Origin: a bacterium
GTDB lineage: Bacteria > Ratteibacteria > UBA8468 > B48-G9 > JAFGKM01
DNA length: 11,182 bases
NCBI GenBank assembly: GCA_029548585.1
Contig: JAKPNC010000117.1
Location: forward strand, 1-11,182
Direction of reading: 5' to 3'
Numbering within the stretch: the first letter of the stretch is position 1; every line of letters begins with the position of its first letter. This document shows positions 5,580 to 11,182 of this stretch, piece after piece. The notes beneath the pieces were generated by a model. It searched no databases. It was not told the DNA's origin and saw nothing but the letters and a program-made list of their open reading frames with translations. A program made the position numbers and the translations under genes.

Positions 5580-7196
5580 GTGTATACTGGCATATCCAGA
5601 TCCTTTAAAATGACACCTTTATACTCAAACTATGGAAAAGACCGGCTGTTTTACTTTAGGATGGCCATGGTTGCCATCGGCGCGGTTACCATTTTCAGGC
5701 TCTTCTACATCTCCATGCTTCCCCTGACCTCGGATGAAGCTTATTTCTGGGTATGCAGCAGGCATCCCGCGCTATCTTATTACGACACCCCTCCGATGGT
5801 TCCCTGGTTGATAGCGGCGGCATCTGGGATGCTTGGGAATACCGAGTTTGCTGTAAGGCTCCTGTCTCCCGTATTTATGGCCCTTTCTGCAATTCTCATC
5901 TTTTTTCTCTCGAGGGAAGTTTCGGGGGGCGGGGACAAACCGGCCTTCTTTTCCGCTTTCATGCTCCTCTCGATACCAGGGTACGCCTTCGCCGGACTTC
6001 TCTCGGGAGTCGAGTCTCCATTGATTTTCTTTTACACTCTTTCCCTATACCTTATTTACATGGCGGTTCAAAGGAAGAAGGATTTTTACTGGATCGCGGC
6101 AGGCCTTGCCACAGGACTGGGATTCCTCTCAAAATACCTCATACTTTTCATTCCTTTAAACCTTTTCATCTACCTTGCCCTGACGGACAAAAGAAGATAC
6201 CTCAAAACACGCCACCCGTATATTTTCCTGCTGACCGCGGCAATGGTATCAAGCCCTGTCTTCATATGGAACGCGCGCAACCAATGGGCAAACTTCATCC
6301 TTAACTTTTTCAACAGGACAAGGTCTTTTACATCGGTTTCATTCAATCCCGCAGAGGTTATCCTTTACCTTGCGGCGCAGGCCGGAATCATCTCGCCTCT
6401 GATGCTGGCGGTGATGGGATACAGCCTCTTCATGATGGTAAGGGAAATAAGGCAGTCAAGGGACGACCGGATTCTTTTTCTATTCTTATTCTCCTCTCCG
6501 GTCATTGCCTTCTTTCTCATCTACTCTCTTCTTTTCGAGGCGCCCGCTCCCCATTGGTCCGGTGTTGGATACATCGGCATCATGGCGTGTTTGCCTCATT
6601 TCGTCTTCCGGGAAGGGTCAACGAAAAGGGTCCGTAGGTTTTTTGCTTATTCCCTTATTCTCTCGATCGCCGTAACGGTTTTCCTGCACGCTATCCCTTT
6701 CTCGGGCAAGCTTTTGGAAAGGATACCGTCCGGGAGCAAGACGGTGGACAGGATTGAATCCTTCATCTCCCGGTACCCTGAAAAGGCAGGGAAAAGACTC
6801 GGAGAAATAAGGGATTCCCTCGGAAATAAGGAGAATTATTTCCTCATAGGAAGGGGGTTTGCGCTTGCTTCCTACCTCGAGTTCTACAATCCAGGCCAGG
6901 AGAAAGTTTACATGATATTCCAGAGATCCAAGCTGGGACACGGTTATTATTTCTGGCAGGACATAAACGAGAATATCGGGAAGGACGCCATCTTCGCTGA
7001 TGAAAGCAGAAGGTACGAGAAAGAACTCGGAAAGCTCTTTTCAAAGATAGAAAGCCTGCCCGTTTGCAGTCTGGAAGGGATGGACGGCAGACCTCTCAAA
7101 AGACTCTTTTTTTACAGGTGCGTTGGGTTCAGGGGTATGGAGAGGGAGAAGCCTTTCGTTTTGAGAAAAAAGGACTCAAACCCCGGCAAAAGTTGA
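5580..7196 (+). CDS. ArnT/PMT-like (GT-C fold) membrane glycosyltransferase
   Basis: This is a polytopic protein of 538 residues from the first possible start. Residues 28-48 form the first membrane helix. The following loop holds SDEAYFWV (Asp52, Glu53), then HPALSYYDTPPMVPWL (62-77), the signature of the GT39/ArnT/PMT_2 superfamily, whose acidic pair is catalytic. Further hydrophobic spans lie near 95-110, 122-143, 146-162, 170-200, 213-230, 258-286, 299-319, 324-343 and 353-372. GFLSKY (181-186) and the PAPHWSGVGY loop are also typical. A hydrophilic C-terminal part (about 380-538) is probably extracytoplasmic. Such enzymes move a sugar from a polyprenyl-phosphate donor to a lipid, glycan or protein; the acceptor is unknown here. 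The start is uncertain: GTG 5580, ATG 5610 and ATG 5661 are all in frame and none has a well-spaced ribosome site; AGGAG lies 18 nt before GTG. Confidence 0.87.
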   Translation: MYTGISRSFKMTPLYSNYGKDRLFYFRMAMVAIGAVTIFRLFYISMLPLTSDEAYFWVCSRHPALSYYDTPPMVPWLIAAASGMLGNTEFAVRLLSPVFMALSAILIFFLSREVSGGGDKPAFFSAFMLLSIPGYAFAGLLSGVESPLIFFYTLSLYLIYMAVQRKKDFYWIAAGLATGLGFLSKYLILFIPLNLFIYLALTDKRRYLKTRHPYIFLLTAAMVSSPVFIWNARNQWANFILNFFNRTRSFTSVSFNPAEVILYLAAQAGIISPLMLAVMGYSLFMMVREIRQSRDDRILFLFLFSSPVIAFFLIYSLLFEAPAPHWSGVGYIGIMACLPHFVFREGSTKRVRRFFAYSLILSIAVTVFLHAIPFSGKLLERIPSGSKTVDRIESFISRYPEKAGKRLGEIRDSLGNKENYFLIGRGFALASYLEFYNPGQEKVYMIFQRSKLGHGYYFWQDINENIGKDAIFADESRRYEKELGKLFSKIESLPVCSLEGMDGRPLKRLFFYRCVGFRGMEREKPFVLRKKDSNPGKS

Positions 7197-7237
7197 TAAA
7201 CAGGTTCTTATATTGTAAAATAAAAGTGCGGTATCCC

Positions 7238-7933
7238 ATGAAAAAAGGAAGGTGTTTACGCCTGGAGAATGGAAAAAGGTTGAAAGATATCCTGACTTTT
7301 CTTGAAAGGGAGTATCCATGCGCGAAAACCGCGCTTGATCACGGTTCGCCTTTCCAGATGCTGGTGGCAACGATTCTCTCGGCCCAGACTACGGACGCGC
7401 GGGTCAACATGGTTACCCCGGGACTCTTCAATAAATTCCCGACTGCCGCGGATATGTCGCATGCCGGCATAGAAGAGATAGAGAGGGAGATAAGGTCCGT
7501 TAATTTCTACAGGAACAAGGCGAGAAACATACGGAAGCTTTCCGGAATCCTGGTGGAGAAATGGTCAGGAAAGGTGCCCGGTTCCATGGCAGAACTGGTC
7601 TCTCTCCCGGGAGTGGCAAGGAAAACGGCAAACGTCGTGATGGGAGAAGCCTTTGGCAAAAGCGAAGGAATAGTGGTTGACACCCATGTTAAAAGACTGG
7701 CCTGGAGACTGGGACTGACAAAAAACACCCTGCCTGAAAAGGTGGAAGCTGACCTGATGGAATGTATTCCCCGGAACAGGTGGATTTCTTTTTCCATGCA
7801 GCTCATACTCCATGGCAGAAAAGTATGCAACGCAAGAAAACCATTATGCGAAATATGCGGACTGGCAGGATGCTGTCCCTACGCAGCCGAAATAGGGCGG
7901 GACAAAAATAAAAATGAAAAAGACCAACCTTAG
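7238..7933 (+). CDS. nth: Endonuclease III
   Basis: This is a DNA glycosylase/AP lyase of base-excision repair that removes oxidised pyrimidines. With the ATG at 7238 it has 231 residues, near the 211 of E. coli. SPFQMLVATILSAQTTD (37-53) matches the family core. The helix-hairpin-helix LPGVARKTA (123-131) includes catalytic Lys129, and VVDTHVKRLAWRLG holds catalytic Asp148. The 4Fe-4S loop C-x6-C-x2-C-x5-C is intact at Cys197, Cys204, Cys207 and Cys213. The frame is open further upstream to 7064, but that would lie inside the glycosyltransferase gene and add a stretch unlike the family, so the ATG near the homologous N-terminus was chosen. GTG 7226 is an alternative, and no strong ribosome site is visible. 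It follows the glycosyltransferase by 41 nt and overlaps the next gene by 20 nt. Confidence 0.95.
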   Translation: MKKGRCLRLENGKRLKDILTFLEREYPCAKTALDHGSPFQMLVATILSAQTTDARVNMVTPGLFNKFPTAADMSHAGIEEIEREIRSVNFYRNKARNIRKLSGILVEKWSGKVPGSMAELVSLPGVARKTANVVMGEAFGKSEGIVVDTHVKRLAWRLGLTKNTLPEKVEADLMECIPRNRWISFSMQLILHGRKVCNARKPLCEICGLAGCCPYAAEIGRDKNKNEKDQP

Positions 7934-8738
7934 GAATATACGGGAAAAATTGCAGTTTCTCCTCCTTCTGGCCGCACTTGTCTCAGGTTGCTCCCTTACG
8001 ATAGGCACAACATCCACCACCTCGGTAAAATCCTCCGGCGAAACCATTCACATTGTCATGAAAGGTGAAAACCTTTTCAGAATATCAAAGTACTACTACG
8101 ACCTGGAATCGACTATTGAGATCCATAAGGGTATAGAAAGGATAAAAAAGGCCAACGGTATGGAACATGAACAGCTTTCTGTTGGACAGAGGATTTCAAT
8201 CCCCGGTACGGATAAAAAGCAGCCCCGGTTTGCCCTTACTCCCCCCGTGGCCCCGGACGGCGAAACGCCCGGGCAGGCCGCCCCGCCGGATTCCAGGCAG
8301 GAAGAACCCCCTGCGGCAGATCCCCTTCCTCCCGTTATGGATCCCGTACCGATAGTCAAGGATAAAATGTTCCTGTGGCCGGCAAAGGGAAGAATCATAT
8401 GCAATTTCGGGGAGCTCGGAAACCAGGGCATAGACATCGCTGTATCCTCTGCCTCGGAGGTTGTCGCCTCCGACTCCGGCAAGGTCATATTTGCCGGTAC
8501 GACAGCAAAACACCAGGAGACCGTTATCCTTGAACACCAGAACGATATCTATACCGTTTACGGGCACGACATGGAGATCCTTGTAAAACAGGGAGATACC
8601 ATAGGCAAGGGGAATAATATAGGAAAGGTAAAGAGCGGAACCCACAGGATAAGGTATCTCCATTTCGAGATAAGGATAGGGACCGTTCCCGTGAATCCTT
8701 TGATATACCTTCCCGAACAGGAGAAAAATGGCAGGTAA
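7914..8738 (+). CDS. NlpD-like lipoprotein: LysM plus degenerate LytM (M23) domain
   Basis: The protein has 274 residues. A signal peptide with lipobox VSGC places the lipidated Cys at residue 26. A LysM-type peptidoglycan-binding domain follows (about 44-98: IHIVMKGENLFRISKYY ... LSVGQRISIP), then a proline-rich linker (about 105-146). The LytM domain (about 153-268) contains GNQGIDIAV, SGKVIFAG, VYGHDMEI, YLHFEIR and VNPLIYLP. In active M23 enzymes the HxxxD and HxH motifs bind zinc and catalyse. Here Asn170 replaces the first His and Tyr248 the first His of HxH, while Asp174 and His250 remain. The same sort of loss is known in NlpD and EnvC, which activate cell-wall amidases instead of cutting. 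It is therefore probably an envelope-anchored amidase activator for septal peptidoglycan splitting. The start lies inside the end of nth, consistent with translational coupling. Confidence 0.85.
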   Translation: MKKTNLRNIREKLQFLLLLAALVSGCSLTIGTTSTTSVKSSGETIHIVMKGENLFRISKYYYDLESTIEIHKGIERIKKANGMEHEQLSVGQRISIPGTDKKQPRFALTPPVAPDGETPGQAAPPDSRQEEPPAADPLPPVMDPVPIVKDKMFLWPAKGRIICNFGELGNQGIDIAVSSASEVVASDSGKVIFAGTTAKHQETVILEHQNDIYTVYGHDMEILVKQGDTIGKGNNIGKVKSGTHRIRYLHFEIRIGTVPVNPLIYLPEQEKNGR

Positions 8739-9888
8739 CCCGGGCATGGAAGAAACAGGAAGGGAGAAAATTGCGCCTTACGGCGTCAAGTCCTCGGAGA
8801 CTCTCGGAAGGAAATACTCCGAGAAGGAACACCGCCTGAGGACGCCATTCCAGCGGGACAGGGACAGGATAATCCACTCCACGGCATTCCGAAGGCTCGA
8901 ATACAAGACCCAGGTTTTCATATACCACGAGGGAGACTATTACAGGAACAGGCTTACCCACACCCTGGAAGTCCAGCAGATAGCACGAACCATAGCCCGT
9001 ATACTGGGGCTTAACGAGGACCTCGTTGAAGCCATTTCACTTGCTCATGACCTCGGACACACGCCTTTCGGACACAAGGGGGAAGATGCCCTTGACAGGC
9101 TTATGAAGGAATACGGGAAATCCGGTTTTGAACATAATCGGCAGGGGCTGAGGATAGTTGACAAGCTGGAGATGAAGTATCCCCAGTTTCCGGGTATAAA
9201 CCTGTCTTACGAGGTAAGGGAAGGCATCATAAAGCATAATACCAGCTATGACCTTCCGGCAGAAGACAAGGAGTACGAGGAATTCATAAAAAATCCATCC
9301 CCGTGCCTTGAATCCCAAGTGGTAAATTTCGCCGACGAGATTGCATATACCTGCCATGACCTTGACGACGGGCTTAAATCAGGCATCATTTCCTTTCAGG
9401 ACCTTGAAAATATAAGGCTCTGGAAAGAGATCGAATCAGGAGCTTACCTTGAAAATCTGGACGAGGAGATCAAGAGGATCGTGATAATACGCAACCTGAT
9501 AAACCACCTTGTCGAAGACCTCGTAAACCAGAGCTCTTCCAACATATCCAAAGCCGGGGTCTTATCGGTGGACGACGTGAGAAAGAATCCGCCCATACTT
9601 TCCCACTCTCCGGACCTCAGGGAAAAGCACGGACAGATGAGAAAATTCCTCGAAGAGAACATGTACGCCCATTTCAGGGTGATAAGAATGGCCCAGAAAG
9701 CCGCACGGGTCATCGAATGCCTGTTCAGGTCTTACATGAAGGAACCCAGGCAGCTTCCTCCTTACCCCCGGTCGCGCATGGACAGGGAACCGCTGGAGGT
9801 GATCGTCTGCGACTATATAGCCGGAATGACCGACAGGTACGCACTTCTCGAATACCAGAAACTCTTTGACCCGAACTTCACAGTCTGA
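8728..9888 (+). CDS. dgt: dGTP triphosphohydrolase (HD domain)
   Basis: This hydrolase of 386 residues splits dGTP, and in many relatives other dNTPs, into nucleoside and triphosphate. RTPFQRDRDRIIHSTAFRRLEYKTQV (38-63) and YRNRLTHTLEV are family signatures. The metal-binding HD set is complete: His78, His107-Asp108 in AHDLGHTPFGH, and Asp203 in VVNFADEIAY. GFEHNRQ (133-139) is a further conserved dGTPase motif. The C-terminal third is helical in appearance and has the usual YIAGMTDRYA near the end. AGGAG stands 5 nt before the ATG, within the end of the lipoprotein gene (11-nt overlap). In this operon it could limit dNTP supply or remove abnormal nucleotides alongside endonuclease III; that link is inferred from position. 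Confidence 0.94.
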   Translation: MAGNPGMEETGREKIAPYGVKSSETLGRKYSEKEHRLRTPFQRDRDRIIHSTAFRRLEYKTQVFIYHEGDYYRNRLTHTLEVQQIARTIARILGLNEDLVEAISLAHDLGHTPFGHKGEDALDRLMKEYGKSGFEHNRQGLRIVDKLEMKYPQFPGINLSYEVREGIIKHNTSYDLPAEDKEYEEFIKNPSPCLESQVVNFADEIAYTCHDLDDGLKSGIISFQDLENIRLWKEIESGAYLENLDEEIKRIVIIRNLINHLVEDLVNQSSSNISKAGVLSVDDVRKNPPILSHSPDLREKHGQMRKFLEENMYAHFRVIRMAQKAARVIECLFRSYMKEPRQLPPYPRSRMDREPLEVIVCDYIAGMTDRYALLEYQKLFDPNFTV

Positions 9889-9898
9889 AGCTTCGCCG

Positions 9899-10978
9899 AT
9901 GGAAAATAAAAAATTCTGGATATGCGCCCGCCTTGCCGGGATAGGACCGGCAAGGCTCGGAAGGCTCGTCTCCGCACACGGTTCCATTGAGAATGTCTTC
10001 TCCCTTGGCGCGGAAAAACTTAAACTTGAAGGAATCCCGGATAAAGTCGCCGCTAACATGGAAGGATGGGAGAAGCTTCCGTGGAAAGAAGAGATAGAGC
10101 TTTGCAGGAAAAACGGATTAAGGCCCGTCACGCCCTTTGATCCGGAGTACCCTGCCAGGCTCAGGGAGATATACGATCCCCCCTACATCCTTTATGTCAT
10201 GGGCGAAATACCTGATACCGTCATGTCCCTTGCAGTGGTAGGAACAAGGACCCCGTCAACTTACGGAACCAGGATGGCGGAAAAGCTTTCCATGGAGCTT
10301 GCATACTGGGGCTTCACCGTGGTCAGCGGACTCGCAAGGGGCATAGACGCTGCCGCCCACAGGGGCGCTCTCAAGGGAAAAGGCAGGACAGTGGGAATCA
10401 TCGGCTCGGGTTTCGGCCATTTTTACCCGAGGGAGAACCTGGAACTTGCCGGCAGGATATCCGAATCCGGAGCGGTTCTTTCGGAATTTTCTTTCTCAAC
10501 AAAACCTGAACCACGCAACTTTCCAATCAGGAACAGGATCGTTTCCGGCATATCAAGGGCTGTCCTCGTGATAGAAGCCGGGCAGAAAAGCGGTGCGCTC
10601 ATAACCGCCTCTTGCGCCCTTGAACAGGGAAGAGACGTTCTCGCAATCCCCGGACAGGCGGACAATATCTTTTCAAGAGGAGGAAACAGGCTTCTGAGGG
10701 AAGGAGCCGTACTGGTTGAGAACGTGAATGACATAATAGATTCCCTCAACCTGGAGAAGAAAAGTAAAAAGGAAGAAGGGCGAAAAGAAACGGCGAGTCT
10801 CACGGAAAACGAGAAAAAAATCATGGAAGCTGTGGGTGAAAGGAAAGTTGGCATTGAAGAACTGTCAGCATGTACCGGGTTGAAAGCAGGCGAAATATCG
10901 GAAGCCATCCTGGGCCTTGCCTTGAAAAACCTCCTTTCAGAGCTCCCCGGAAAGGTTTATGCCAGGAGGCAAAAATAA
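9899..10978 (+). CDS. dprA: DNA processing protein DprA/Smf
   Basis: DprA binds incoming single-stranded DNA during natural transformation and loads RecA; it is also widely present in bacteria not known to be competent. From the ATG at 9899 it has 359 residues. An N-terminal helix-hairpin-helix-like part (about 8-60) precedes the Rossmann core: MSLAVVGTRTPSTYG, VVSGLARGIDAAAHRGAL, IIGSGFGHFYPREN, SEFSFSTKPEPRNFPIRNRIVSG, KSGALITASCALEQGRDVLAIPG and GGNRLLREGA. All are DprA hallmarks. A charged linker leads to a C-terminal winged-helix DML1-type domain (about 291-359). A TTG 33 nt upstream is in frame but overlaps dgt and lacks a ribosome site, so the ATG 10 nt after dgt was chosen; even this has only a weak GAAG. 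It appears to be the last gene of the operon. Confidence 0.95.
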   Translation: MENKKFWICARLAGIGPARLGRLVSAHGSIENVFSLGAEKLKLEGIPDKVAANMEGWEKLPWKEEIELCRKNGLRPVTPFDPEYPARLREIYDPPYILYVMGEIPDTVMSLAVVGTRTPSTYGTRMAEKLSMELAYWGFTVVSGLARGIDAAAHRGALKGKGRTVGIIGSGFGHFYPRENLELAGRISESGAVLSEFSFSTKPEPRNFPIRNRIVSGISRAVLVIEAGQKSGALITASCALEQGRDVLAIPGQADNIFSRGGNRLLREGAVLVENVNDIIDSLNLEKKSKKEEGRKETASLTENEKKIMEAVGERKVGIEELSACTGLKAGEISEAILGLALKNLLSELPGKVYARRQK

Positions 10979-10981
10979 TGA

Positions 10982-11011
10982 TGCCGGCATTTCTGCGGTC
11001 TTCAGCCGGCA
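10982..11011 (+). terminator. Stem-loop after dprA, weak terminator candidate
   Basis: TGCCGGC and GCCGGCA pair over 7 bp around a 16-nt loop, starting 3 nt after the dprA stop. No T tract follows, so it may end or stabilise the transcript without being a classic intrinsic terminator. Confidence 0.3.
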
Positions 11012-11058
11012 CAGGAAGAGGACCTTCGCCCGGGAAACCTTATTTTCATGACGCTCAT

Positions 11059-11087
11059 TTGATTTTAAACGGGTTATATTGTATATT
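11059..11087 (+). promoter_or_regulatory. Sigma-70-like promoter for the gene at the right edge
   Basis: TTGATT (11059-11064, 4 of 6) and TATATT (11082-11087, 5 of 6) are separated by exactly 17 bp. Transcription would start at about 11093-11095, giving a leader of about 71 nt before the next ATG. Confidence 0.6.
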
Positions 11088-11097
11088 CTACTATGAG

Positions 11098-11113
11098 TAA
11101 AACCCGGGTTTTA
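11098..11113. promoter_or_regulatory. Perfect 16-bp palindrome TAAAACCCGGGTTTTA, operator candidate
   Basis: The palindrome has no spacer and lies immediately downstream of the predicted transcription start. Bound protein there would block initiation or escape, so a repressor site is the simplest reading. The regulator is unknown. Confidence 0.5.
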
Positions 11114-11122
11114 GAAGGGAAG

Positions 11123-11145
11123 GCCCCGTACGTGACAGGCGGGGC
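11123..11145 (+). promoter_or_regulatory. Leader hairpin before the right-edge gene
   Basis: GCCCCG and CGGGGC pair over 6 bp with an 11-nt loop, ending 11 nt before AAGGAG. It may influence translation or mRNA stability. It is not recognised as a known riboswitch. Confidence 0.35.
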
Positions 11146-11164
11146 TGAGTAAAAAAGGAGAAAA

Positions 11165-11182
11165 ATGAAATACACTCAAATG
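11165..11182 (+). CDS. Start of next gene (first six codons), product unknown
   Basis: ATG is preceded by AAGGAG at a 4-nt spacing, a strong ribosome site, and by its own promoter and leader. Only MKYTQM is visible, so no function can be given. topA often follows dprA in bacteria, but this opening does not look like the usual TopA N-terminus. Confidence 0.6.

Noticed and set aside
5563..5613. Sixteen-codon TTG frame just after AGGAG
   Set aside because: The spacing to AGGAG is too short, and the frame is unlike any known peptide. It was considered only because the glycosyltransferase lacks a well-spaced ribosome site.
7064..7237. N-terminal extension of endonuclease III
   Set aside because: It lies mostly inside the glycosyltransferase gene and encodes sequence unlike the Nth family.
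9866..9898. TTG start extending DprA by 11 residues
   Set aside because: It overlaps dgt, has no ribosome site, and the ATG at 9899 matches the family N-terminus.
9562..10131. Minus-strand frame of 189 codons across the dgt/dprA junction
   Set aside because: It is antisense to two recognisable genes and has no domain features.
1..11182. Mobile element, CRISPR array, tRNA or rRNA
   Set aside because: No transposase, terminal inverted repeats, regular spaced repeats, or tRNA/rRNA-like sequence was seen on either strand.

Overview
The window looks like chromosomal core sequence from a Gram-negative bacterium. It encodes a FadL-type outer-membrane channel, a lipoprotein with a LysM and a LytM-like domain, and a sigma-54 factor. 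Base composition is near balanced by eye, and the genes use AGG (Arg) and ATA (Ile) heavily with tight or overlapping junctions. This suits an environmental, poorly cultured lineage (Omnitrophota, Elusimicrobiota or Desulfobacterota-like), but the lineage is only a guess. I see no IS elements, phage genes, CRISPR array, tRNA or rRNA.

Left block (1-1413, minus strand): a B12-binding-type radical SAM protein that runs off the left edge. Its upstream region holds a sigma-70-like promoter. A leader of about 140 nt follows, with one hairpin and then a GC-rich stem followed by six T. This resembles a transcription attenuator.

Second block (1601-4113, plus strand): three dyads, a textbook -24/-12 sigma-54 promoter (TTGGCAC-N5-TTGCT), then a FadL-family porin gene. 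A soluble REC-histidine kinase gene starts inside the end of the porin gene. Tail to tail with it, 7 nt away, lies rpoN itself (4121-5356, minus strand). Regulated promoter, porin, signalling kinase and sigma factor therefore sit together in about 3.7 kb. The NtrC-type activator needed to open such a promoter is not in the window.

Right block (5531-10978, plus strand): an ArnT/PMT-like membrane glycosyltransferase, endonuclease III (nth), an NlpD-like lipoprotein with a degenerate LytM domain, a dGTPase (dgt) and DprA (dprA). Gaps are short (41 and 10 nt) or negative (20 and 11 nt overlaps), so this is probably one operon mixing DNA repair and processing, nucleotide-pool control and cell-wall hydrolase control.

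Right edge (10979-11182): a spacer with a stem-loop after dprA, then a new sigma-70-like promoter. A perfect 16-bp palindrome lies just after the predicted start of transcription. A second hairpin, a strong ribosome binding site and the first six codons of the next gene follow. The strongest candidates for new biology are the sigma-54 module around fadL/rpoN, the attenuator-like leader of the radical SAM gene, and the palindrome-controlled leader at the right edge.
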